Position numbers and translations under genes: made by a program. Shown piece after piece: positions 1-10,931 of a stretch of 64,000 nt of DNA. Every line of letters starts with the position of its first letter. Position 1 is the stretch's first letter. This DNA comes from Ovis canadensis (lineage: Eukaryota; Chordata; Mammalia; Artiodactyla; Bovidae), in the NCBI RefSeq assembly GCF_042477335.2, contig NC_091247.1:38429501-38493500 (forward strand), read 5' to 3'. A model generated the notes under the pieces. It had not been told where the DNA came from. It did not search any database and was given only the letters and a program-made list of their open reading frames with translations.

Positions 1-157
1 CACTTTTCACTTTCATGCATTGGAGAAGGAAATGGCAACCCACTCCAGTGTTCTTGCCTGGAGAATCCCAGGGACGGGGGAGCCTGGTGGACTGCCGTCT
101 ATGGGGTCACACAGAGTCGGACACGACTGAAGCGACCTAGCAGCAGCAGCAGCAGCA
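1..157 (+). mobile_element. BovA2-type SINE, cut by the window edge, with AGC tail
   Basis: The stretch carries the BovB-derived Bov-A unit in sense orientation (a CACTCCAGTGTTCTTGCCTGG block, then AGCCTGGTGG, then GAGTCGGACACGACTGA). It ends in six AGC units at 139-156. BovA2 elements ending in AGC repeats are a known source of AGC microsatellites in cattle. The 5' part lies left of the window. Confidence 0.9.
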
Positions 158-439
158 ATGAACATAAAGTCACAAATTCTAAGCGTACATCTCAGTGAGT
201 TTTTTTCATATCTGTAAACCGTGGAACTACCACACTATCAAGATAATTCTTTCAGAGTTAAGAAGCTGTTGGTGGGAGGTTGCATGGAGAGGGAAATCAT
301 GAGTATGTCCCCAAGATGCCATCTTTTTCTAGAACTGTCTTTAAAGAGGTTTAAGGACGGAGCCTCACACCAAGTCTATATAATAGTGTGGAGAGCAGAA
401 TGGTTAGGAGTGATGGGTCATGGTTTGGTCATCCCCCTT

Positions 440-560
440 ACCAGCCATGGGACTCATGTACCTCAGTGTCAATAACTGTAAAATGGGAGTAGGTGATAGC
501 TCTTACCTAACCAGCTTGTCATGAAGATTACACAAGGAAGTACCTGTCAGTGCCCCAAAA
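440..560 (+). repeat. MIR-like ancient SINE fragment
   Basis: The string CTCAGTGTCAATAACTGTAA followed by an AAATGGGAGTAGGTGATA block resembles the MIR segment that reads 'cctcagtttcctcatctgtaaaatggg'. It is diverged and only partial. The interval 158-440 holds nothing I recognise. Confidence 0.5.
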
Positions 561-604
561 AATGTTAATTGTTGTTTTTGTTGTTATTAATAACAAGGAG
601 GAGG

Positions 605-725
605 AGGCAGTGGTTCTTAATGAAGGGTACACATCAGAATCACCTGGGAGCGCTTTTGCAAAAATATACATGCTCAATCTGGCCAGATGTATTGAGTCAG
701 AGTCTAGATTTTGAATACCTCCCCA
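605..725 (+). repeat. MER5A-like hAT (Charlie) DNA transposon fragment
   Basis: AGTGGTTCTTAATGAAGGG followed by CATCAGAATCACCTGGGAG is the characteristic opening of the MER5A family of non-autonomous hAT transposons. The rest is too diverged to set the right end precisely. Confidence 0.55.
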
Positions 726-2447
726 GTCCTTCTGTTGCTTATCTCGGTTAAGAACCATTTGGCTGGAGGCGGCCGTGACAGGACGCAGGAAGATCAGTGG
801 GTGGCTGCTGCAATAGTGAGGGCAGGTGAGGGCTGAGCTGGACAGATTCAAGACTGAGTGGAGAGGTCGCCAGGATGATGACCTTGGGTGGGGAGCAAGG
901 AGGGAGGGGAAGGAGTCTGGGGTGACTCACAGGGTGCTGACCTGGATGATGGCTTGAGTAGGTGGAGGATGAGCCAGAATCAGGAATACAGGAAGGGAGG
1001 GTGGGGAGTGGGCCAGAGATTGTTATAATTCTTCTTGGGATTGTTGAATGGAGGCTTCTGGTGGGAACACCAAGCAAGTATGTGGATCTCTAGGCCTGGA
1101 CCAGTGGTGTTTTCAGGGAGTCACTGGTGGGAAGGAGATAGATCAAGCCATGTGCATGGTCGTAGAGTGAATGTCGAAGGCAGAAGAGGGTCAAGTTCAC
1201 AATCATTCACCTCTGGGAAGGCGTGGGTCTATCCACTTCTTACTCCCTCCCTCAAAACAGAAATGGTTATTTCTCATGTAACTGTCCCGTTGCTGAGGAC
1301 TGCTGGGAAATAAAATCAGTCTTTTCACTTGAGGATGAGTAATCACTGTGGGTCACTTCCTTTCCTCACAGGTCTCAAGGTTTTCCTCATCTGCTGATGG
1401 AAGAGCTTAATCCTCCACCAGCATCCTCAGACAGCACATTCTCTGGCTTTCTTCAGGCCCTTGATGTCAACCAGTTATGCTTTAGTAAGAGTTTAAGCCA
1501 TTCCAGGATTAGTTTCTTGATTAAATATGTGTGTGATTTTTTTAAAAAGGAAAGAAAATGGGTCTTTGAAATCAAATGGGCTCTCTTTTCCCACCTCTCC
1601 AAGGGAGCAGACTGTCCCTTCAGGCCTCTGTGGGGCCTCATCCGCCTCACTCATTCCCGTAGGACGCTGCACATGCCTTTCCTTCTGCCCTGCCACCCCT
1701 CTGTGTTCCTGCTTGTGCAATGGCAAGCCCTGCCTCCTCCAAGGAGACTTCCCTGACTCTCGTCCCTTCCAGGTGAAGCCAGATGTGGGGCTCTGAACAG
1801 ATTCCCACTGGCTTCCCAGTTGGGCACGGGGGTGGCAGGGATGGATCTCAGGAAGATGGGTCTCAGGATGGATGTGCACAAGGTCACTGCCTTTCAAACT
1901 TGCTTGATCACCACCTACAAACAGATACATAAAACTGAAGCAAAAATTTTGTAAAAGTAACACTCACTCTGTGTGATCCATTTGGGTATTTTCTATTCCG
2001 TTTTTTTTTTTAAAGAAAAATGCTGGTTGCAGCCCCTTAAACTGATTTCACAACCCAGTCATGGGTCCCAGCCCAACAGGGTGAAAGACGCAGAGTAAGA
2101 TCATTAGTGCTCAGCACTACTCCAAACACAGCCAAGGGGCCCTCTCCAAACGTTGCGGGCAGACGGTGGCACCGGCAGCCGTGTGCGCCCGGTGGCGGTC
2201 CAGTGGGCAGTGCTCTGCGCTCTCCGTGGAGTCTCCTTTCAGGGCCCCTGTTGGCTGTGCCATAAAGTGGCCATGGGCACACATACTTTGTCAGTGCTGA
2301 GAGGTGGAAGTCTAAGAAGCACTCCAGACGCCTGATAGCAAGATGCCAGCTCAGTGTGAAGTGTCACACAGGGCTGTGTATCTCATCCATTAGATGAGGC
2401 TCCTCATGGAGGCAAAGCTTCCAGCCTCTCTGGCACTCATGATGCTG
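726..2447. other. Intergenic, no gene recognised
   Basis: This stretch has only short chance reading frames and no recognisable exon. Bases 1,590-1,800 (cysteine- and proline-rich when translated, with 'CCAAGGAGACTTCCCTGACT') look like a decayed LINE/L2 3' half in sense orientation, but the match is weak. There is a T/A tract at 2,000-2,015. Confidence 0.4.
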
Positions 2448-2454
2448 CTCACCT

Positions 2455-2671
2455 GGCTCAGTTGCTCTGTTGTGTCTGACTCTTTGTGACCCCATGGACT
2501 GTAGCCCACCAGGCTCCTCTGTCCATGGAATTTTCCAGGCAAGAATACTACAGCAGGTTGCCATTTCCTCCTCAAGGGCATCTTCCCTACCCAGGGATCA
2601 AACCTACTTCTCTTGCGTCGTCTGCATTGGCAGACGGATTCTTTACCAGTAGTGCCAGCCAGGAAGCCCTA
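2455..2671 (-). mobile_element. Bov-tA SINE, antisense
   Basis: Reverse-orientation Bov-A body (GACTCTTTGTGACCCCATGG, CCAGGCTCCTCTGTCCATGG) followed by the tRNA-Glu-derived head (GGATTCTTTACC, then the final CAGGAAGCC). A 7-bp CTCACCT repeat at 2,448-2,454 and 2,672-2,678 may be the target-site duplication. Confidence 0.88.
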
Positions 2672-2678
2672 CTCACCT

Positions 2679-3639
2679 AACAGGGCTACAAATAACAAGT
2701 AGAATAAGAGCAAAACATGGGGCTCTGGCATGCAGTATAATAACAGCGACAGAAGTGATGGCTCTTACTGGCCAGAGGATGGATAATAAATCCATCAATA
2801 CACACGGAACATTCCAGGTGCAGTGAATCTTGGAACCCCCTCTCCCTCTGGAACTGGAAGTCAGTGAAAACAGAACCTGTAGGAGTAACTACCTCAAAAC
2901 TCCTGCATTTAAGCCTGGTGCTTTATCTCTCTGAGAGCCTCAAAGTCTGTTGACATTTACTTAGTACACTTTTCTAAGAAAAGCAGCTATCTGATTTCTC
3001 AACCCACTGAAGAAGAAAATAAATTGCCCGGAAAGGTGTTGGTGGTAGGTCTTTTCTAGAGAGAGAGAGATGTGTAGGTAACAGGAAAGTAAAAGCCGTG
3101 GGGAGGGAGAAGAAACAGTAAACAGTAACCACAACCATGTGCTTATCTTGTTCCTTAGGGAAAGCTCCTAATGATGACCGCTTCAGTGGGAAAAGGGTAT
3201 TTTTTTTAAAGCATTAGAAAACTGTGAGCCGCATTTGAGCAACCACTTGAAAGTGGTTAAAATAGTGTTTTTCCCATTGAAGTTTCATTTTTCAGAAAAC
3301 ATATTCATGGGAACCTCAGTTATTCTGGAAATTAGGTGCTGTTGAACTGCCCCTGATCAGGGCTAATTAGGAGTTTGAAGCATGCTGTGAGCTTGGGTTC
3401 ATGGGCAAGTCCTCCCCACCCAGCCCTAGTCTGCCTTGTAGCCAGAAACCCCTCCATTGCTGTTATGTCAGGCTCCTTTTTTCATCGGTGTGAATTTGTG
3501 AAGAAACTCTTTCCATTCTGAAGGCTTCTCGATACAGTTGTGGCTCACTGATATTCTGAAGGGAGATGTACAGAGGGGACTGAACAGGACACTTCCCTGA
3601 GGATGGGGTGGGGCAGGACCTGATGGAGTGGCCTGAAGG
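2679..3639. other. Intergenic unique DNA, no gene recognised
   Basis: No repeat family or exon is recognised. The segment 3,110-3,370 has a CAACCACAACC-type RUNX-like motif, a CTTATCTT GATA-like motif and the near-palindrome CCACTTGAAAGTGG. It could be a regulatory element, but nothing in the sequence proves it. Confidence 0.35.
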
Positions 3640-3944
3640 ACTAGTTGTTGTTAAGTCCCTGTTACGTCTGCCTCTTTGTGGCCCCATGGACTGTAGCACA
3701 CCAGGCTCCTCTGTCCTCCACTATCTCCCAGAGTTTGCTCAAGTTCATGTCCATTGAGTTGGTGATGCTTTCTAACCATCTCATCCTCTGCTGCCCCCTT
3801 CTCCTTTCATCTTCTATCTTTCCCAGTATCAGGGTCTTTTCCAGTGAGTTGGCTCTTGGCATCAGATGGCCAAAGTATTGGAGCTTCAGTTTTAGCATCA
3901 GTCCTTCCAATGAATGTTCAGGGTTGATTTCCTTTAGGATTGAC
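3640..3944 (-). mobile_element. BovB LINE 3' fragment, antisense
   Basis: On the minus strand this is the last ~300 bp of BovB (RTE clade). It contains the coding tail of its reverse transcriptase (a ...LKLKLQYFGHLM... motif) and the 3' end. It stops at GGATTGAC, the same internal point as the copy at 8,466-8,765. No target-site duplication is visible. Confidence 0.88.
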
Positions 3945-4317
3945 CAGAGGGCGGGACAAAACTCCTGGGATTGGGGCTGGGATGAGTTTTTAGGGAGCAG
4001 TGCTGGGGGTGGGGGGGCAAGTTCTACCCTTTTCACTGCTTTGCTTGAAGACAGCCTGCTCACTGAGACAGAGCCAGGTTCCTGCTTCTCCCATAACCTG
4101 TCCATTTGAGGCTCGCTGGCCACCTTATCCCCAAATCTGCTTCTGTGAGTCACCCTGAGTGACTGCAGGAGTGCCCCAAGGAGTAAGGGGACTTAAAGAA
4201 AAGCCAGGTTATTTCTGAGACAAAGATCACTTATTCCACACCATTTGAGAAAGCTACCTTTGAGTAGAAAGCAGTGGAGTTGGTGGTTTGTCACACCCCT
4301 AGGAGGTTTCTGTCTTA

Positions 4318-4601
4318 TTTACTTATTTGTTATTTCTGCCTGTGCTGGGTCTTCATTGCTATGTGCAGGCTTTTCTCTAGTTGCGATGAGTGGGGGCTCC
4401 TCTGCGTGGCCGTGCACAGGCTTCTCATTGCGGTGGCTTCCCTTGTTGTGGAACACAGGCTCTAGGGCACTCAAGCTCAGTAGCTGTGACATATGGGCTT
4501 AGTTGCCCTGTGGCATGTGAAATGTTGCTAGACCAGGGATCGAACCTGTGTCCCCTGCCCTGGCAGGCGGATTCTTAACCACTGGACCACCAAGGAAGTC
4601 T
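4318..4601 (-). mobile_element. CHR-type tRNA-derived SINE, antisense, with 15-bp TSD
   Basis: Reading backwards it opens with the CHR head (revcomp of CCACTGGACCACCAAGGAAG) and includes the box B-like GATCGAACC, then a pyrimidine-rich tail at the left. The direct repeat GAGGTTTCTGTCTTA is identical at 4,303-4,317 and 4,602-4,616, which fixes both ends. Confidence 0.9.
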
Positions 4602-4616
4602 GAGGTTTCTGTCTTA

Positions 4617-7470
4617 ATAATAGATTATACATAGTATGCATGCATAATGCAATTTTATTATTGATATGTGCAAATGCTGTCTGACTATAAAATGATGATA
4701 CCATGGCTCCCCATGGGGAAAATAACAATAAACCAAAATGACAATATCACAAATCTTTGAAAAGATTTCAGGAGTTGGCAAAGTCATTTGCTGATGTGTC
4801 CCCAAGGCCTGAAATGAATCTGCGCTTGGTCAGGTGGTGGTTCTGAGATTGCTGCCTAATGGAATTCTTTTATTTTTTTTTAATTAGGAATATAATGTGA
4901 AGGATAGAGAAAAAACCACTTAAGCTTAAGCACTCTAACTAGTGGAAATTAGATTCTGATGATGAAATCACAAATGATTTTAACAGGGAAAAGAAGGGGC
5001 ATCAGCAAAAAAAAGACCCAGGAGCTTAGGTTTTCAATGAGCCCACTGTTTTTGCACATGTATGGGGTACTTGGTGTGTGGTACACACATGTGAGAATGT
5101 CCAGAAGGAGCCAAGTCCAGAATTAGAAGAGATTGTACAGGAATCCCAACCAGCACAAAAGTTGCCCGTCTGCTTCCTTATTGAAGTCAAGAGGAATAAT
5201 AAGCCAAAGACAGGCCCTCTGCTGGGGGGGATGGGCAGAGTATTCATGTCACAGAGAAAAAAAAAAATCTGCCAATTCCCATTTACTCCCAACTCTGCCT
5301 CCCTTGAGAATAGTCCTCGGGCTGGGGAGAAAAAGTAACAAACATCATATGGAATGAAATGAGGCTTCCAACAGTAAAGGAGATGGTAATGGAACCCGCT
5401 TCCCCAGAGCAAAGTCCACCCGTCACATTTCCCCGTCTCGGTTGACTCATGTTCCTGAAATAGTACTTCCACGGAGAGGCAGTCTATCCAGAGACAGATC
5501 CATTTATTAGTCCTAGATTGGAACACAGATAAGGGAAACTGAAAGCTGTCCTGAAAAGGATTTTTAAATCAGCAATTTTAAATCAATAAAGACCCACTGG
5601 GTAGGGTCTGCTCTAAGCTAAAGATGACAGCTCTGGTAAATGGCTTTAGGGTAACAAAGTGAGGGTTTGAAACAGTCTTATCAGGGTGGAAAAAGAGGAA
5701 GGAATTTTGTAAGGGAAAAGGTAGTATTTTATATTTGGGTTCAACGAATTTAGCCATCCAAGTAGGTAATGGGGGAGCCTGAGATGGGCTTGTGGAGGGG
5801 CATGAAGAGGCTGGTTTTGCATCGACTCCCTGTAGACCAGGAGTGCGCACCGAGAAGGAAACATCTGGGGTGGGTCATCAGGATGGAGAGGTCTGGGGAC
5901 CTGGGAGCCCGGGGTGTTGAGCCCAGGACCGTCAGCTTGGGGAAGAGTCCAAATACTTGAGAGTCACCCGAGAGTGAAGGAGGCACAAAGCTTATGTCCA
6001 GAGGGTGGGCCAAGTGAGACGGAAGCAGGCCTAGGCTCTGTCTGAGGAGGTTGTGTCTTCCCTGTCGATGAAGGCTTTGTGCAGCCTTGGGATGGATGTG
6101 CGGGGACATCTCGGGGCGGATGCCTCTCCAGGTGGCCTGCAGATTCTCTTTGCCATGGATGAAGAGTCTGCAGAGAGCACCTTGGCCCAGGCACTTTGGA
6201 GCAAGGGGCAAACTGAGGCTTCAGGTTCAAGTCCTTCTTCTGCCACTCTGCCTGTTACTCTCTGCACCTTGGTCCCTTCATTAAACACATGGATCATGGC
6301 AATAGTACACGCCTGCTAGGACTCTTGTGAAGTTTATGTGAGTGAGAGCGAGGCCCTTAGAACCACGCCACAGCCTTGCTAAGGGCTGTGTACCAGATAA
6401 CCTCTGTGATTGTCATCTACCCAATGTCACCACCCCCCCCCCAATCTGTCACACAATTACTAATCTACTGATCTCTGGGATGGGGGAATAGAGGCAAGTA
6501 CTTTGGGTACCTGCCTTCCAGAACTCAAAGCTCAGTGTGGAAGGTGGAGACCCATCTCGTGTGGAGAGGGGGTTCGGGCAGTACAGGGCAAGGCTTGAGC
6601 GGGGCTATGTATGGCAAGTCAGGGCCTCCTTCCTCTGAAGCTAGCTTCTGAAACCCTGACTTGGCTCCGGAGCATTTTCAGGTGTCCCAGGGCTGCTGTC
6701 TTATCAATCCGGCGCTCTCCCTGGCTGCTGGCTCTGGGGGTGGTGGCTGTGCAGGGGGGCCCCTTCTGCATCCCATCAGTGCTGGGACTGGCCAGGCTGG
6801 CTTGGCAGGTCCAAGGGTCTAGGGGTGCCCCAGGGCCCCCCAGCACAGCCGGGACCCACAGACCCTCTTCCTGAACTGTAGGGCCCCAAATGCTAAGCCC
6901 CCTGGGTGCCTCCCCAGGCGGTGGTGGCACATCGTATCCTGGGAGACAGGTGGTATTGGTATCAGTCATCCCCATTTTACAGCTAAGCAAACAGGCTGGG
7001 ACCTTAAGTGTCTTATAAAGGGTGGAGCCACGACTTAGACCCAAGGTTTCCAAGGCCAAAATTGGGTGCCATTTCCATACCTCACCCTGGGCAACACCCG
7101 AGGTGACTCAGCCAGGAACCCTGCCCTCCAGAGGAGCTGGAGCCAGACGTCTGATAACTGGCTACTGCAGCCGGGGGAAGGGCCAGAGGGCTCTGAGAGC
7201 CCCACCCTGCCAGGCCTGTCTCCTGCTCCCCGGATCCCCACCTCGTCATGGGATCCCCCCCACAAAGCCAGTGCCTGTCTGGGAACCCCGGTTCAGGGGA
7301 CCCTCCTGCCAAGTTGTCCTGCCCGCTCACTCTTCAAGGAAACGTCTCTCAACTAGTGATCATTTTAGAGAAAGAAGGCAGTAGTTTAGGAAAAAGACCT
7401 GTTTTTTGTTTTTTTTTTTAAGACCTGTTTTTAAGCAGTGGTGGCCTTTTGTTTTCCCTACAGACATTTT
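4617..7470. other. Intergenic DNA with MIR remnants
   Basis: No gene is supported. A MIR-like fragment lies at about 6,210-6,400 on the plus strand (CAGGTTCAAGTCCTTCTTCTG...). A reversed MIR fragment lies at about 6,955-7,060 (CCCCATTTTACAGCTAAGC). There are short homopolymers (C run at 6,431-6,442, T runs near 4,870 and 7,408). Reading frames of 80-150 codons here carry no recognisable domain. Confidence 0.5.
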
Positions 7471-7475
7471 AAAAA

Positions 7476-8400
7476 AGAAACAGTTTTAGGTTCACAACAA
7501 AATTAAGAGGAAGGTAGAATTTTCCCATATATGCCCTGACTCCACACATACACAGCCTCCCCCAGCACCAACATTTCCTACTGGATCCATGTATTTGTTA
7601 CAACTGATGAATCTATGTGGTCGTCTTACTTCCCCCAGAGTTTTATCTGAACAGATTGACATTGAAAACAGATATTCTGTGTGAAGAGGACATGTGGGAA
7701 ACTGTGCCTGCCCTCCTCTTTCTTGACCCTCTTCTACTGCCCCACCCAGATTCTGAAGAACCCGGATGTAGTTTATGCCCCTGATCTGAGATGGGGACAG
7801 TTAGCGCTACCCTTTGTTAATGAGCTCTGCTCCAGGTTGTGCCTCTAGAACCTGAGCTCTATGTGCCACGTTTTAAAATATGTATATTGTAAAGCATACA
7901 CAACACAAAATTTGCCATTTTAACCATTTTTTGAGTGTACAGCTCAGTGGCATTAAAGTACATTCACACTGTTCAGCAACTATCACCACCATCCATTTCC
8001 AGAACTTTTTCATCATCCCAAACAGAACCTCTCCACTCATTAAACAATAACTCCCATCTTCCCTCCCCCTAGGTTCTGGCAGACACCATTCTACCCTGTC
8101 TCTGTGAATTTGTCTATTCTAGGTGCCTCATAATTGGAGTCATACAGTATTTGTCTTTTTGAGTTTGGCTTATCTTACTTAGCGTAACGTCTTCAAGGTT
8201 CAGGCATGTGGTAGCGTGTGTCGGATTTCCTTCCTTTTTAAGGTTGAATAATATTCCATTCCATGGTATGTATATGCCGCATGATTCTATGTTTAATTGT
8301 TTGAGGAAACGCCATGCCATTTTCCACAAAGGACGTCCCATCTTACATTCCCACTGGCAATGTACAAAGGTTCCAGTTTCTGCATGTTCTTGCCATCATG
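7476..8400 (-). mobile_element. Old L1 LINE fragments, antisense
   Basis: The plus strand reads as the reverse complement of mammalian L1 ORF2/3' sequence. Markers include GTACAGCTCAGTGGCATTAA, CTATCACCACCATCCATTTCC, the GAATAATATTCCATT motif and 'CATTCCCACTGGCAATGTA'. Many indels and stops show an old, dead copy. The section at 7,600-7,860 is poorly matched and may be separate. Confidence 0.7.
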
Positions 8401-8417
8401 GTAGGGTTTTTAATCTC

Positions 8418-8815
8418 TCATTCATGATTGTGTCCCCAGAGACGAGGACAGTGCCCAGCACATAGTTCAGTTCAGTTCAGTCGCTCAGTCGTGTCTGACT
8501 CTTTGCGACCCCGTGGACTGCAGCACTCCAGGCTTCCCTGTCCATCACCAACTCCCAGAGCTTACTCAAACTCATGTCCATCACGTTGGTGATAACATCC
8601 AACAATCTCATCCTCTGTCGTCCCCTTCTCTCCTGCCTTCAGTCTTTCCCAGTATCAGGGTTTTTTCCAATGAGTCAGTTCTTCACATCAGATGGCCAAA
8701 GTATTGGAGCTTCAGCATCAGTCCTTCCAATGAATATTCAGGACTGATTTCCTTTAGGATTGACTGCACATAGTAGGTGCTCAATAAATATTTGTTGAGT
8801 TGGATGAATGGGAGG
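8418..8815 (+). repeat. L2 LINE 3' end, split by a BovB insertion
   Basis: TGTCCCCAGAGACGAGGACAG and GTGCCCAGCACATAG lie left of the insertion. TAGGTGCTCAATAAATATTT then GTTGAGTTGGATGAATGG lie to the right. Together they form the conserved L2 3' terminus. It is interrupted at the ACATAG step by the BovB copy at 8,466-8,765. Confidence 0.75.
8466..8765 (-). mobile_element. BovB LINE 3' fragment, antisense, nested in L2, 8-bp TSD
   Basis: The insertion starts with the BovB 3'-terminal (ACTGA)n tail in reverse (TTCAGTTCAGTTCAGTCGCT) and ends at GGATTGACT. GCACATAG is present at 8,458-8,465 and again at 8,766-8,773, giving a clean 8-bp target-site duplication within the L2 end. This is a 5'-truncated retrotransposition product. 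Confidence 0.92.
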
Positions 8816-8951
8816 CTTTGGTCTCTAGGCACCTGTGGAGAGCCCTTGTACTTGTCAACAGAATCTTCCCCTTCTAGTCCCTAAACTCCATGTGCAGAAC
8901 TGTGCCTGCTGCTTCCCCTCTCCTCCTCCACTCTCTGAATTCCTCCACTAG

Positions 8952-9573
8952 TGTTTTTATTGGCGTGTAATTGCTTTACAATGTTGCACTAGTTTCTGCT
9001 GTACAACGAAGTAAATCAGCTCTGTGTATACATATATCCCCTCCCTCTTGGACCTCCCTCCAACCGCACCCCATATCCCACTCTATGTCACCACAGAGCA
9101 CAGAGCTGAGTTCCTTGTGCTGTACGGCAGGTTCCAACTAGCTGTCTGTTTTACACATGACAGTGTATGTATGTCAAAACCCATCTCCCAAGTCTTCCAC
9201 TCTCCCCTATCTCCCTGTGTCCATTGTTCCTGCCCTGCAAATAGGTTCATCTGTGCCATTTTTCTAGATTCCATATATATGCGTTAATGTACAATAAAAA
9301 ACTAAAAATAAAACTACCATATAACCCAGCAATCCCACTCCTGGGTATATGCCCTGAGTGCAAAAAGACATGTGTACACCAGTGTTCATTGCAGCACTGT
9401 TTACAATAGCCAGGACATGGAAGCAACCTAAACGTCCATCAATAGACAAACAGATAAAGAAGATGTGGTACATACTTACAATGGAATATTACTCAGCCAT
9501 GAAAAGAAATGAAACTGGGTCATTTGTAGAGATGTGGATGGACCTAGAGTCCGTCATACTGAGTAAGGTTAAG
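8952..9573 (-). mobile_element. L1 insertion with 5' inversion (twin-primed), 11-bp TSD
   Basis: Bases 8,952-9,289 are the bovine L1 3'UTR in antisense, beginning with the short T-rich tail. Bases 9,290-9,573 are the end of L1 ORF2 in sense (ACCCAGCAATCCCACTCCTG, AATGGAATATTACTCAGCC). On the minus strand the order is inverted upstream part, then normal 3' part, then tail. TCCTCCACTAG at 8,941-8,951 and TCCTCCACCAG at 9,574-9,584 match at 10 of 11 bases and flank the whole unit. Confidence 0.85.
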
Positions 9574-9825
9574 TCCTCCACCAGTTTTTCATTTCAACAC
9601 ACTATCTGCCCAACCCAGGCCAGCCTGGCCCCGAGCAGGCAGAGAGCATCTTTACTCAAAGGGCTACACCGCTCAGGACCTCCCATCTCTGCCCCATCCT
9701 CCACAAGTTTGTGTCCTAATTCTTTCACTTTACCTGTGTTTTCCACAAGGGTTCCAGCCCATATACTCACCTGCTCTTTGCTAAGTTCTGTACACCCTGC
9801 AGAAAAAACCTCAGGCCACTTTTTA

Positions 9826-9964
9826 TTTATTTATTTTCTAATTAAGAATTTTTGTTTTGGCTGTACCAGACAGCCTGCGAGCTCTTAGCTTCCTGACTAG
9901 GGATGGAGCCCATGCCCACTGCGGTGGGAATGGAGAGTCTTAACCACTGAACCACCAGGGACGT
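9826..9964 (-). mobile_element. CHR-type SINE, antisense, 17-bp TSD
   Basis: It carries the reversed CHR head (CTTAACCACTGAACCACCAG, then GGACGT) and the GACTAGGGATGGAGCCC box B region. Imperfect direct repeats CCTCAGGCCACTTTTTA (9,809-9,825) and CCTCAGGCCAGTTTTTA (9,965-9,981) flank it, differing at one base. Confidence 0.88.
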
Positions 9965-9981
9965 CCTCAGGCCAGTTTTTA

Positions 9982-10888
9982 AACTTTCAAGTATGCCTTT
10001 TTTGAAGCTGACTCTTTTTACTTTACTCTTGGCCCTGTCTTTTGTTCTTGGGAAGGCTGTGGGAGACTTGGCCTTCCAACTGAACAAGAGGCTCCACTGA
10101 GACAAATTGAGAAGACAAGTACTGAGATCGCCAAGTGTCCTTAGGCGCCAAGCCTTCCATGGGGCTATGGGAGGGGAGGGCCTGGGGGAGAGGCCCGCCA
10201 CCGGCTTTGCCAGCCCTTTCTGCTGCTCTTCGCTTTTAAGGCCTCCAGGCCTGAGTAGGTTGAGAGACACATTTAGCTGCTCAGGACTGGGAAGTTGGTG
10301 TGCTTGCCTTGATGCCCTTATCCTCATTCCCTCTTCAAAGGCTCCTAGCACCAGTGCCCTCGCGCCCACCAAGACTTTTCCATCCCAGGAGGCCCTGCTG
10401 CTGTGCAAACCCTCAGCAAAGTTCTCTCTCCTGGGTTGCCTTCCCTTTTCAGCCAGCTGTATGTTGGGAGGTCTCATCAGTTAATTCCCACACAGGTGGT
10501 GCATTTAAAATCTCAGAACACTTGTACTTTATAGGGGAGATTTAATAGAAAATGTCAGTCTCGAAGGGAAACTTGAAGGATTAGCTCCTTATTGTGGGGT
10601 TCCCTGGGCAGGGTGGTTCTAGTGCCTGAGGGATGGTGAGAGGGAGAGAGGGAGGCGGGTAGGGAGCGAGGACTAACTGGTGGAAGGAATGAACTGATGG
10701 GGAGTGATTTCTTGTTACTTTCTCAGAATTCCATTCACCCCATAAACAGATGGCCACCTGCTCTGCCTACAAAGGCTTGGCATTTTGAGGGCAGCTGGGC
10801 TCTACCGTCTTGAGTTTTCTCTGAAAAGTAAGGAAAATAAATTGTTGAATTGATGAGAAGCAGTGAAATGTAGCATTTGGGTAGGGGA
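9982..10888. other. Intergenic unique DNA, no gene recognised
   Basis: Open frames on both strands (up to 125 codons on plus, and a 211-codon minus frame that runs through the neighbouring SINE) show no domain or exon structure. A pyrimidine-rich low-complexity tract follows at 10,889-10,931. Confidence 0.4.
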
Positions 10889-10931
10889 ATTTTTTTTTCT
10901 TTTTCTTTCTCTCTCTTTTTTTTTTTTTGAG

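Noticed and set aside
9842-10477. A 211-codon minus-strand open frame
   Set aside because: Its C-terminal part is CHR SINE sequence and the rest has no known domain.
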